Shown: positions 1 to 10,203, numbered from the stretch's first letter. The stretch is DNA of 34,526 nt from Clostridia bacterium (GCA_017523305.1 JAFWWV010000110.1:1-34526); one strand, 5' to 3'. A program made the numbers and translations. Notes: generated by a model not told the origin, from the letters alone.

Positions 1-40
1 AAAAAAAATTTAAATAAAATGTTTTTTTATTTGTTTTTAT

Positions 41-69
41 TTGTAAGATAAAATTTTTTGTGTTATTAT
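41..69 (+). promoter_or_regulatory. Sigma-A-like promoter of the VirB2-like gene
   Basis: TTGTAA (41-46), a 17-nt spacer and TATTAT (64-69) lie upstream of the first gene. The predicted start near 76 leaves a leader of about 30 nt carrying AAGGA (91-95). The layout closely resembles the promoter upstream of the gene at 2344 (TTGTAA, 17 nt, TATAAT). Confidence 0.6.
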
Positions 70-106
70 ATTTTACATAAAATAGAAAAAAAGGATTTTT
101 TTATTT

Positions 107-433
107 ATGAGTTTAAATATGTTAGGCGAAATTTTTAGTACAGGTGGGTTAGGACAATATCAATATTTAGCTACTATAGTTAAATTTTTAAATCAAGCTA
201 TTATACCTTTTACAATTACTTTAACTGTAGCTGCTGCTGTTTTTGCTATTGTTTTAGCTTTTATGATTATGAAAGCAGAAAGTGCTGAAAAAGCCACTGA
301 AATGAAAAAGAGATTATGGGGCTTAATTATAACTGTAGTTATTGTTATTGTTGCAGTTTGGTTGTTAGGTTGGTTATTATCAAACTTTAACACTATTATG
401 ACAGCAATTAGAAGTATGGGCTCAGGTTTATAA
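107..433 (+). CDS. VirB2/TrbC-like small membrane protein (pilin-like)
   Basis: This 108-aa protein has two hydrophobic helices, about residues 22-52 and 69-92, joined by a short highly charged loop (about 55-68, rich in Lys and Glu). That size and hairpin topology is what VirB2/TrbC-type subunits of type IV secretion systems show. The assignment depends on topology and on the neighbours (VirB6-like and VirB4-like genes downstream), not on a catalytic motif. AAGGA at 91-95 precedes the ATG by 11 nt. There is no clear cleavable signal peptide; the first helix would have to act as the membrane anchor. In monoderm systems such proteins are usually small membrane components and a true pilus is not established. 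A generic two-TM membrane protein cannot be excluded. Confidence 0.6.
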   Translation: MSLNMLGEIFSTGGLGQYQYLATIVKFLNQAIIPFTITLTVAAAVFAIVLAFMIMKAESAEKATEMKKRLWGLIITVVIVIVAVWLLGWLLSNFNTIMTAIRSMGSGL

Positions 434-440
434 TCTGTTT

Positions 441-468
441 TTGTGCTATTTAATTTATGTAATAAAAT
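441..468 (+). promoter_or_regulatory. Possible promoter of the lipoprotein gene
   Basis: TTGTGC (441-446), a 16-nt spacer and TAAAAT (463-468) lie in the 69-nt gap before the lipoprotein gene. The -35 match is only fair, so readthrough from the upstream promoter is equally possible. Confidence 0.35.
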
Positions 469-505
469 TTGAATTTAATCAAAAAATAATTAAAAAGAGG
501 CAATG

Positions 506-2224
506 ATGAAAAATCTTTTTAAGTCAAAAAAGTTTAATAGTTTTTTGCTTACAATGATTATGTGTTTATCATTGTTTCTTTTTTCTGCGTGTGGAAATAC
601 TCCTGGTAGAGATGGAGATAGTGGGGCAAACGTTATATATAAATTAATTTACAGACCTTATTCAACAGTAATACCTAAAGGCAGTGATAAATCTTATGGT
701 AAAATTATTGAAGAAAATGTACTAGAAGTTTCTAGTGATGTTTTATCACGTATAGTAGGTGCTTATGGTATTGGTGAAGTTGAAGTTAAAGACGGTGACT
801 CAACAAAAACAGTAATGCCTAAAACTGATGGTGTTGAATATGAAGATTTGTTGGGTTTAACATCTACTGTTTCCGAAACAGATAAAATAACTTACGCTCA
901 AGATTTTTCTAAAATGACTAATGTTTATTACACTTCAGAAGGTAATAAAGTTTTAGTTTTATCAGATTTTTCAATTTCATTTGAAAGTTTACTAACTTAT
1001 GATAGTGATGAAATGGCTTATTTTGCAAAATCATCTTTGTTGGAAATAGATACAAATACTCCTATGTCTATTGATGATGAATTATCTACACAAACAACAT
1101 ATAAATATTCTACTGGAACCGAAACTGCTTACATTTTTATTGGAGAAACTATTGGTTCTAACTCTATTAATGGTACAGACAACGCTAAAAAATTTGTAAA
1201 GAAATTTTTTGCATCAGATTTTGGGGCAATTCAAAAAAGTTTAACAGGGGATATTACTCTTGTTGAAAATTCAGATACAGATATTCCTTTTTCTGCTTGG
1301 ACTTGGTCTTTAGATGATAGTGAATTTGCTTCTTGTGCAACAGCTGAAGATTATAAAACAAAATATATTGAGAAATATCAATATAGTATGGGTGTTGAAA
1401 CTGCAAAAACAATTTTAACTAGATACGATGCTGTAGGTGAGTCTTCTTTACCAGCAGATTTACAAACTCTTTATAATCAAGCTTCAAATGTTTCTGCTTC
1501 AAACGAACAAAAAGGGCAGTTTATATCTGCTTGTTGCGATTATATAGATCATTTTGGTATTAATGATGAAGAAATTGAAGTGTTAAAATCTTCTTTTCCA
1601 AAAATTGCAATTGATGCAACAATTAACCTTTCTAGTTCTAATTACGACGAAAATTGTGCCAGTATTTTTGCTGACACAAAAACTAACTACGCACCAAATC
1701 CAATTTTAGAAATACAAACTTTTGAAGGAACTTTACAAATAGAAAAAATTGATGGCTATTTACAATCAATAGTTATGATGACTGAAAAAGACTTAACTCC
1801 AACTGCCTTTGTTATGAATATAGAACTTAAAGATGGCAGTTCTGTAAATTTTCTTCCTATTATAAGATTTTCTGCAGGTGAAGGCGATACAGTTCAAGCT
1901 GCTCATCTTGAAATAAGTGAAAAAGATTTAGAACAAGGCGTTATCTATGGCGATTTTGGTGAAGTTGCTGAAGGTATTGATCTTTTATTAAATGGATACA
2001 GTTCTGATAATGATAAATTAAAACCTGAATCAGGGGAAGAAGTTATTTCTACTATTTCTAGTGGAGATATTTCAAATTTATTTATTAACACAAAAATTTC
2101 TGAAAACGGAAGGGGAGTTGGTTGGTGTTTTAACGATAAGGATACAAATTATTTAGAAATTTGTTTCCCAACATCAACATTTTTTGAGTTTACAGAAATT
2201 AAAAAAATAGATTTTGGAATATAA
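506..2224 (+). CDS. Large secreted lipoprotein of unknown function, T4SS-associated
   Basis: The N-terminus has a basic region, a hydrophobic stretch and a lipobox ending FSAC, so the protein should be lipidated at that Cys (about residue 29) and exposed outside the cytoplasmic membrane. The rest of the 572-aa chain is acidic, rich in Ser, Thr and Asp, with no further membrane segment and no motif I recognise. Two ATGs are adjacent (503 and 506). AAAGAGG at 494-500 sits only 2 nt from the first and 5 nt from the second, so I prefer 506. It lies between the VirB2-like and VirB6-like genes, which suggests a surface component of that apparatus, for example a VirB7/VirB8-position part or an adhesin. 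That role is inferred from position only. Confidence 0.7.
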   Translation: MKNLFKSKKFNSFLLTMIMCLSLFLFSACGNTPGRDGDSGANVIYKLIYRPYSTVIPKGSDKSYGKIIEENVLEVSSDVLSRIVGAYGIGEVEVKDGDSTKTVMPKTDGVEYEDLLGLTSTVSETDKITYAQDFSKMTNVYYTSEGNKVLVLSDFSISFESLLTYDSDEMAYFAKSSLLEIDTNTPMSIDDELSTQTTYKYSTGTETAYIFIGETIGSNSINGTDNAKKFVKKFFASDFGAIQKSLTGDITLVENSDTDIPFSAWTWSLDDSEFASCATAEDYKTKYIEKYQYSMGVETAKTILTRYDAVGESSLPADLQTLYNQASNVSASNEQKGQFISACCDYIDHFGINDEEIEVLKSSFPKIAIDATINLSSSNYDENCASIFADTKTNYAPNPILEIQTFEGTLQIEKIDGYLQSIVMMTEKDLTPTAFVMNIELKDGSSVNFLPIIRFSAGEGDTVQAAHLEISEKDLEQGVIYGDFGEVAEGIDLLLNGYSSDNDKLKPESGEEVISTISSGDISNLFINTKISENGRGVGWCFNDKDTNYLEICFPTSTFFEFTEIKKIDFGI

Positions 2225-2260
2225 TTTTTAAAGAAATTAAAATAAAAACACTTTTTTTGT

Positions 2261-2289
2261 TTGTAAAAAAAATATTATGTTGTTATAAT
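2261..2289 (+). promoter_or_regulatory. Sigma-A-like promoter of the VirB6-like gene
   Basis: TTGTAA (2261-2266), 17 nt, TATAAT (2284-2289). The predicted start near 2296 gives a leader of about 48 nt containing the ribosome site GGAGGT (2329-2334), 9 nt before the ATG. Confidence 0.7.
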
Positions 2290-2343
2290 ATATCATAAAT
2301 AAATTTTACCAAAAAAATTAAGTAAGTCGGAGGTATAAATTTT

Positions 2344-5289
2344 ATGTTTTTATCTAATATGTTAGGTGCTAATATTTTTGCTACCATTGGTTTAGTGTTC
2401 AGCTACTTTGGTGGTATTATCGTTGCACTTCTTCAATTCCTATTATTTATGCCTATGTACTTAATTTTTGCTGGTGTAATGATGATTGCTACTTTTGCAG
2501 AAATGACATTTAAAAAACTTGCAGGTATTGATACTATTTACTTGAATGGTGAAGCATTTGGTGGCGGATCTGGTGATGGTAAAGACCTAGTATACGCTTT
2601 TATTACAGACTCTGCAGTTCAAGATGTTTTCTGGTCAATTGTAGGTTTATCAATTATCCTTTTATTTATATTCACAATTGTTGCTATGATTAAATCAGAG
2701 TTCACAATCGATTTAAAGGGCAGTGCAAAAGGTCCTATTATTGGTAGAGCTTTAAAATCATTAGTTAACTTATTAATTGTTCCTGTTGTTACTCTTATTA
2801 GTATTTTTGGTACAAACTTCTTAACAAAAACTATTTATGACTTGTTTGATACAACAGGCGATACAGTTGTTACAAAATGTTTCCGTGTTGGTGCTTATAA
2901 TGCTAACCGTGTTCGATCTACGCCGGGGTTCGGTGATATTCTGCGAGACTCGCACTTGATTGTTAACGGCAATCCTTTCTCGGGTTTCTCGAATGATGAT
3001 GACTTAGCAAACTATGTTGATATGTGCTTTGTAAAATATTCCGATTTTACAGTAGAATATGAACACTATGGATTTATAGATTTATTGGAAGCTATTGATA
3101 AAGGCGAACTTATGTCCGATTGTATAACTTTCCTTTTCTTTGGTGTTCCTAACGATCAAGTTTGTTTTAACTTGTTTAAAATGTCACAGGTTAATACATA
3201 TTACAATATGGCAAAATTCGATTGGATTCTGGCCATAGGTTCGGGTATAGTCGTCACTTGGACACTGTTATCCGTTTGTTTGGTTTTAGTAAAAAGAGTT
3301 TTTGAACTTTGCATATTATTCTTATTAGCTCCTCCAATGACTGCAATTGCTCCATTAGATGGTGGCCAAGCAGAGAAGAAGTGGCGTGGCGAATTTATGA
3401 AGAGATTATTGGCTGTTATAGCCCCTATCTTTGCGTATAATATGTATTTCTTGATGGTTCCATTGTTTGAAAACATTTCATTGTTTGCAGGCGTTAAAAT
3501 GGCTGTAGGTACTAGTGCTGTAGGTGCAGGCGTTTCAATGTTAGGATCTTATCAAATTGCTATTACTGATTTCTTATTTATTTTTGATATTTTCTTCCAA
3601 CTTATTTGTGTTATTGTTGGTTTAGGTATTATTAAATCAGCTTCAGCATTATTATCAAACCTTTTAGGTGTTGAAGATTTAGTTAAGAGTGGTGGCGAAG
3701 CAGCTAAAAAAGCTGTTGACGTAGGTAAAAAAGCTGCTCTTGGTGCAACAGCTATTGGTGGTGTTGCAGTTAAAGGTGCTGCAGCTGCTATTAAAGGTGC
3801 TAAAGGTGCTGCAGAAGCTATTAAAAACAAAAAAGACACTGCACAAAGTAGAGCAGATGCTAAAGAAGAATTAGCTGGCGAACAAGAGAAAGAAACAAAA
3901 GCAAAAGAAGATTTGGCTGCTACAGATAAAGAAATTGATATTGAACAAAAAACTTTAAGTAGAGATTCTCAATATCAAGCAGATAAAGCTAGATTGGCAG
4001 AATTGTCTACTGGTGCTAGATTAAGTGATGAAGAAAAAGCAGAAAAAGCTCAACTTGAAAAAGGTATTGCTTCAAAAGAATCTAACTTAAAAGCTTTACA
4101 AGAAACAAGAAAAGGTCAACAAGAAGCAAAAGACAAAGCTTCTTATGCTGTTAAACAAAGAGAAAAAGGTATTTCAAGTAAAGAGCAAGCAAAAATGGAT
4201 GCTTTATACTCAAAAACGCATGCTGATGGCACAGAGAAAACACCTGAAGAAATAGCCGCAGATGCAAAGAAAGCAGAAAAAATGGGCAGAAAGTTCGAGA
4301 GAACAAGTATTGCTGGTAACATAAAAGCTGCTTATAATTCTGAATTTGGTGAAGAAGCTAAAACAGAATCTGTTGGTGCTAAAGTTTCAACATTTATTAA
4401 TGATAAAGCACAAAAACTTAAAAATGTTCCTATTCTTAATAAAATTCCAGAATTAACAAATTCATTGCAAGAACAATTTGCTATTAATGGTAGTACAGCA
4501 AAAAGAAGATTAAACGACGCTTTAGCAGGTATGTTTGGTGATGGTGGTGGTGGAGACCTTTGGAAAATTTGGTTTAATAAAAATGCTAGAGCAGGTTTAT
4601 ACGAAGGTGTTCCTGAAGCTAAAATGAGAACTGCTAAGATTGAACAAGAAAATTCTTGGAAAGCTAGAGATATATACTACGAAAAGAAAGACAAAGAAGA
4701 AAAAGAAAAACAAGAAGATAAAATGATTAGAAGAATGTTGGCAATGCAAGAAGGTGGTAAATTTGCCAGCGATTATAGAGCAGCTTACGAAAAAATTGAA
4801 AGTGGTGACGCTTCTCCTGCTCAAATTAAAAAACTTGAAGCAGATATTGAAAAAATGGAAATTCAAAGTGGTATAGCAGATCGAGCTAAAATTTTTGCAA
4901 AGGCTGCAAATAATCCAGATTCAGAACAATACAAGAGTTTACAAGCTTTTAAAGAACAAATGAAACAAGATGCTTCTGATAAAGCTGTTCGTGATGAACA
5001 AGCAAACAAAACTAGAATGGAAAACTCTATTAGATCTACTGGTGCTGCTGTTGAAACTAAGATTACTGAACAATCTTCAGATCAATTGGCTAAAGCTATT
5101 GAAAGAGCATTATCTTCAGGTAAAGGTGTTAAACTTAATGCTGAAAAAGGTATTAAGATTGATGGTTCTGTATTTGAAGGTATTAAGATGTCTCTTGACG
5201 GCGTAAACTCAGCTCTTCAAACTTTAAAACAAGTTCTTGAAGGTAAAAAGGGCGACGGTAACGACAATGGTGGCGGAGGCTCAAATTAA
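2344..5289 (+). CDS. VirB6/TrbL-like polytopic membrane protein with long coiled-coil tail
   Basis: Residues 1 to about 445 contain several hydrophobic segments (near 10-60, 95-120, 135-165, 293-335, 352-375 and 400-430). A loop of roughly 110 residues (about 175-290) carries four Cys and is probably extracytoplasmic. The stretch around 318-345, a run ending in a Pro-Pro pair and then a PLDGG-type turn, matches the conserved core of Gram-positive VirB6-like proteins. From about residue 445 the protein becomes Ala/Lys-rich and then a long charged coiled coil to the Gly-rich C-terminus, which must be cytoplasmic or surface depending on topology. VirB6/TrbL proteins form the inner-membrane channel with VirB3 and VirB4, in keeping with the VirB4 gene downstream. 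The tail of over 500 residues is much longer than in classical VirB6. Codons in nt 2911-3000 and about 3222-3285 look foreign to the rest of the gene. Confidence 0.75.
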   Translation: MFLSNMLGANIFATIGLVFSYFGGIIVALLQFLLFMPMYLIFAGVMMIATFAEMTFKKLAGIDTIYLNGEAFGGGSGDGKDLVYAFITDSAVQDVFWSIVGLSIILLFIFTIVAMIKSEFTIDLKGSAKGPIIGRALKSLVNLLIVPVVTLISIFGTNFLTKTIYDLFDTTGDTVVTKCFRVGAYNANRVRSTPGFGDILRDSHLIVNGNPFSGFSNDDDLANYVDMCFVKYSDFTVEYEHYGFIDLLEAIDKGELMSDCITFLFFGVPNDQVCFNLFKMSQVNTYYNMAKFDWILAIGSGIVVTWTLLSVCLVLVKRVFELCILFLLAPPMTAIAPLDGGQAEKKWRGEFMKRLLAVIAPIFAYNMYFLMVPLFENISLFAGVKMAVGTSAVGAGVSMLGSYQIAITDFLFIFDIFFQLICVIVGLGIIKSASALLSNLLGVEDLVKSGGEAAKKAVDVGKKAALGATAIGGVAVKGAAAAIKGAKGAAEAIKNKKDTAQSRADAKEELAGEQEKETKAKEDLAATDKEIDIEQKTLSRDSQYQADKARLAELSTGARLSDEEKAEKAQLEKGIASKESNLKALQETRKGQQEAKDKASYAVKQREKGISSKEQAKMDALYSKTHADGTEKTPEEIAADAKKAEKMGRKFERTSIAGNIKAAYNSEFGEEAKTESVGAKVSTFINDKAQKLKNVPILNKIPELTNSLQEQFAINGSTAKRRLNDALAGMFGDGGGGDLWKIWFNKNARAGLYEGVPEAKMRTAKIEQENSWKARDIYYEKKDKEEKEKQEDKMIRRMLAMQEGGKFASDYRAAYEKIESGDASPAQIKKLEADIEKMEIQSGIADRAKIFAKAANNPDSEQYKSLQAFKEQMKQDASDKAVRDEQANKTRMENSIRSTGAAVETKITEQSSDQLAKAIERALSSGKGVKLNAEKGIKIDGSVFEGIKMSLDGVNSALQTLKQVLEGKKGDGNDNGGGGSN

Positions 5290-5294
5290 TAATT

Positions 5295-5326
5295 AAAAAG
5301 GATGTTTTTTAACATCCTTTTTTTTA
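5295..5326 (+). terminator. Rho-independent terminator after the VirB6-like gene
   Basis: A 12-bp stem (5295-5306 with 5311-5322) around a TTTT loop is followed by a T tract. It separates the VirB6-like gene from the VirB4 gene, which therefore needs its own promoter. Confidence 0.85.
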
Positions 5327-5380
5327 TTAAAAATATTTATAAATTAATGCAAAAATAAATAAAAAAATAGTTGTATTAAT

Positions 5381-5409
5381 TTGCGATTTTTTATTGTTTA
5401 ATGTAAAAT
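5381..5409 (+). promoter_or_regulatory. Sigma-A-like promoter of the VirB4-like gene
   Basis: TTGCGA (5381-5386), 17 nt, TAAAAT (5404-5409). Transcription from about 5416 would give a structured leader of roughly 100 nt before the ATG at 5516. Confidence 0.65.
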
Positions 5410-5413
5410 ACTA

Positions 5414-5499
5414 TTAGTAAGTATATCATTATATTACTAAATGTTTATTACTCAAATTTGCAACAAAGTTTAATATAAAAACAATTTTGTTGCAAATTT
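5414..5499 (+). promoter_or_regulatory. Two stem-loops in the 5' leader of the VirB4-like gene
   Basis: The first is a perfect 7-bp inverted repeat, TTAGTAA (5414-5420) with TTACTAA (5434-5440), beginning at about the predicted mRNA 5' end. The second is a perfect 14-bp inverted repeat, 5454-5467 with 5486-5499, around an 18-nt loop. It ends 6 nt before the AGGAGGG ribosome site (5506-5512). No poly-T tract follows, so it is not a terminator. It could stabilise the mRNA, regulate translation, or bind a protein. Confidence 0.6.
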
Positions 5500-5515
5500 A
5501 TTTTTAGGAGGGTTT

Positions 5516-8140
5516 ATGAGATTTATTCCTAGAAAAACCAAAGTAAAAATGGAGTTCTTTAAAGGTGTTACTTTAACAGATATTCTTGTTGCTGCTATTG
5601 GTGTTGGTGGAGCATTCTTCTTTGCTATTTCTAACTTGCCATATCACTGGTATTTTGCTTTGGCTTGGATTTGTATCATCGCAATGCTTTTTATGCCTGT
5701 TGATGACGAACTTAAGCTTTATGGTACTATTGGTCTTATGATTAGGTTTATTGCTTTTAAGAAAAAGTATAATAAAGACGATATAGATAAAAAGACCGGC
5801 AAACTTAGAATGAGGGAAATTATTCCTTATGAAGGTATTATAAAAGATAAATTTCTTGACTATAAAGATTATTTCGGTATGGTTATGGAAATTCAACCTA
5901 TTGAGTTTGGTTTGTTAGATGATAATAAACAAGAAATGGTTGTTAAATCTTTTGCTAATGCTTTAAGAAGATTAACCCCTGAACAATCAGCAAGTATTAT
6001 TAAAACAAATAAAGCTATTGTTTTTGACGATTATGTTCAATGCGAAGATAAAAAGTATGATACTTTAATGGAACTTCAATATGAAGGCGAAATGACTGAA
6101 GAAGAAGTTCAAGCACGTGCTGACGTTTTCGAAGCTCGTGTTAGCCAAATTGAATATATGAACAGGGAAGAGAAAATCTACAAAGATTACTTCTATATTA
6201 TTGTTTATGATAAAGATAAAGAACTTTTAGAATCAACCATTGATGGTATGATTAATACAATTGGTAACAGCGTTGTTCCAATGAACTCCCATAAACTTAT
6301 AGGTAAAGAGCTTGCTGCTTTCTTAAGATCTACTTATGGTAAAGACTTTGACGAAAGAGACTTAGAAAGTACTCCTGTTGATCAATTTACTAATTGGTCA
6401 ATGCCTGAATCAATTGTTTTTAAAACACAAAAAACCGTTATTAATAAACAAGCTTATCGTAGTTTTGTTCTTACAGACTATCCATTACAAGTTCCTAATG
6501 CATGGGGTGCACACTTCTTTATGATTGGTGGTACCAACGTTGTTATGAACATTAAGCAACAACAAAAAGGTCCAGCTGAAAGAAAAATTGACCGTGCTAT
6601 TGTTGAAATGGAAGCAAAAATGGCAAACACTTTAAAAAGTAGTAAAAAGTTAGAACAACAAACTCAATTAAAAACAATGAAAGAGTTGTTAGCTACTTTG
6701 AAAAGTAACAACGAACAACTTTTTGAAATGAACACTCACATTTTATGTGAAGAAGGTTCTAAAAAAGAAGTAAGAGCACTTTTAAGACAAAATGGTTATA
6801 AGTTCTCTGAAATGTTTGGTAGACAAGTAGACGCTTTCGTAAGTAGAAATATGTCTGCTCTTGATACAGTTAAAAACTCTCTTAGAGATATTCCTACAAC
6901 AACACTTGCTTCAGTTTTCCCATTTATTTCTGGTGCTTTACAAGACGAAAAAGGTTTCTATATCGGTTACAATGAATATCCTGTTTTTGTAAACTTCTTT
7001 AAAAGAGATAGGGAAAGAGCTAACAGTAACGTTATGATTATTGGTAAATCTGGTGGTGGTAAATCATACGCTACAAAAACACTTCTTACTAACTTAGCTT
7101 GCGATAACTCAAAAGTTTTCGTTCTTGACCCGGAAGATGAGTACACTCCATTGTCTTATAACATGAAAGGTAAGGTTATGGACGTTGGTTCTTCTATGAG
7201 TGGTAGATTTAATCCTTTCCACATTTTCACAACTTTGCAATCTGATGAGGGTGGCGAGGACGATTCATACTCAGTTCACTTGCAGTTCCTTGAAGAATTC
7301 TTAAGTATTATTTTGCCTGGTATGCCTGCAGAAGCTTTCGAGCTTTTAAATGCTATTGTTATTGAAGCTTATAAGGAAAAGGGTATTAACTCTCAAACTC
7401 CTTTAACAAAGCTTAAAGCAACCGATTTCCCAATATTCGACGATATTTACAGACTTGCTCAAAATAGACTTAAAAATGCTCAAGACGAATATTTTAGAAA
7501 TAACATTCAATCTGTTATCACTTACATTTCAAAATTCGCTACTGGTGGTAGAAACAGTAACCTTTGGAATGGTCCAACATCTATTGAAACTAAAGAAAAC
7601 TTCTTTACTTTCAACTTCCGTTCATTGCTTGCTAACCGTAACTCTCTTGTTGCTAACGCTCAAATGTTGTTGGTTTTCAAATACTTAGATAACGAAATTA
7701 TTAAAAACAAAGACTTTAACGATAAATATTCTGCTAACAGACACATTATTGTTGTTGTTGACGAGGCCCACGTTTTCATTAACCCACAACGTCCTATTGC
7801 GCTTGAGTTCATGGCTCAAATGGCTAAGCGTATTCGTAAGTATGGTGGAATGCAGATTGTTATTACACAAAATATTAAGGACTTCGTAGGTAGTCCTGAA
7901 ATTGCTAGACAATCAACAGCTATTATTAACGCTTGTCAATACTCATTTATTTTCGGTCTTGCTCCTAACGATATTACCGACTTGATTGAACTTTATAGAA
8001 ACGCTGGTGGTATTAACCAAGAAGAGCAAGATAGTATTGTTACAGCAAGCGTTGGTCAATGTTTCTTGATTACTGGTGCTTTATCTAGAACTTCAGTTAA
8101 GATTGAAGCTAACGAAGCTGTTATTAAATTGTTCTCATAA
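5516..8140 (+). CDS. VirB4-family T4SS ATPase with fused VirB3/PrgI-like N-terminus
   Basis: The C-terminal half is a VirB4/TraC-type hexameric ATPase: Walker A at 510-517 (GKSGGGKS), Walker B with D749-E750 in a VVVDEAH context, and a downstream TQN segment typical of this family. VirB4 energises assembly and transport at the inner face of the membrane. Residues about 1-95 are different: a basic FIPRK start, two hydrophobic helices (about 22-42 and 48-62) and a short charged segment, which resembles the separate PrgI/VirB3 protein of Gram-positive systems. I therefore read it as a VirB3-VirB4 fusion. The ribosome site AGGAGGG (5506-5512) is strong. Codons favour GGT, GCT, CGT and AAC more than the neighbouring housekeeping genes do, which suggests high expression. 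The 874-aa length fits a VirB4 plus about 90 residues. Confidence 0.9.
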   Translation: MRFIPRKTKVKMEFFKGVTLTDILVAAIGVGGAFFFAISNLPYHWYFALAWICIIAMLFMPVDDELKLYGTIGLMIRFIAFKKKYNKDDIDKKTGKLRMREIIPYEGIIKDKFLDYKDYFGMVMEIQPIEFGLLDDNKQEMVVKSFANALRRLTPEQSASIIKTNKAIVFDDYVQCEDKKYDTLMELQYEGEMTEEEVQARADVFEARVSQIEYMNREEKIYKDYFYIIVYDKDKELLESTIDGMINTIGNSVVPMNSHKLIGKELAAFLRSTYGKDFDERDLESTPVDQFTNWSMPESIVFKTQKTVINKQAYRSFVLTDYPLQVPNAWGAHFFMIGGTNVVMNIKQQQKGPAERKIDRAIVEMEAKMANTLKSSKKLEQQTQLKTMKELLATLKSNNEQLFEMNTHILCEEGSKKEVRALLRQNGYKFSEMFGRQVDAFVSRNMSALDTVKNSLRDIPTTTLASVFPFISGALQDEKGFYIGYNEYPVFVNFFKRDRERANSNVMIIGKSGGGKSYATKTLLTNLACDNSKVFVLDPEDEYTPLSYNMKGKVMDVGSSMSGRFNPFHIFTTLQSDEGGEDDSYSVHLQFLEEFLSIILPGMPAEAFELLNAIVIEAYKEKGINSQTPLTKLKATDFPIFDDIYRLAQNRLKNAQDEYFRNNIQSVITYISKFATGGRNSNLWNGPTSIETKENFFTFNFRSLLANRNSLVANAQMLLVFKYLDNEIIKNKDFNDKYSANRHIIVVVDEAHVFINPQRPIALEFMAQMAKRIRKYGGMQIVITQNIKDFVGSPEIARQSTAIINACQYSFIFGLAPNDITDLIELYRNAGGINQEEQDSIVTASVGQCFLITGALSRTSVKIEANEAVIKLFS

Positions 8141-8145
8141 AAATT

Positions 8146-8179
8146 AAAAAAAGAATTGCTAAAAGCGATTCTTTTTTTT
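8146..8179 (+). terminator. Terminator after the VirB4-like gene
   Basis: A 15-bp stem (8146-8160 with 8164-8178, one G-T pair) around AAA ends in a run of eight T. It closes the secretion block. Confidence 0.85.
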
Positions 8180-8221
8180 GCTTTATTTAAAACAATAAAA
8201 CTAAGTAAAAATTTATAATAA

Positions 8222-8250
8222 TTGACTTTAGATACTTTTTTTTGTAATAT
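8222..8250 (+). promoter_or_regulatory. Consensus promoter placed for a leaderless mRNA
   Basis: TTGACT (8222-8227), 17 nt, TAATAT (8245-8250). Only 6 nt separate the -10 box from the ATG at 8257, so transcription should begin at or next to the start codon. No Shine-Dalgarno sequence is present. Confidence 0.75.
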
Positions 8251-8256
8251 ATTGTT

Positions 8257-10139
<1,883 letters not shown>

Positions 10140-10146
10140 TTATAAT

Positions 10147-10179
10147 AAAAAGAATAGATGAAAAACTCTATTCTTTTTT
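10147..10179 (+). terminator. Terminator after mnmA (copy A)
   Basis: A 12-bp stem (10147-10158 with 10167-10178) around an 8-nt loop is followed by a T run. The hairpin, its loop and its 3' flank are almost identical to the terminator at 11787-11819. Confidence 0.85.
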
Positions 10180-10203
10180 TATTTTAGATTTTAAAAGGTG
10201 CAA

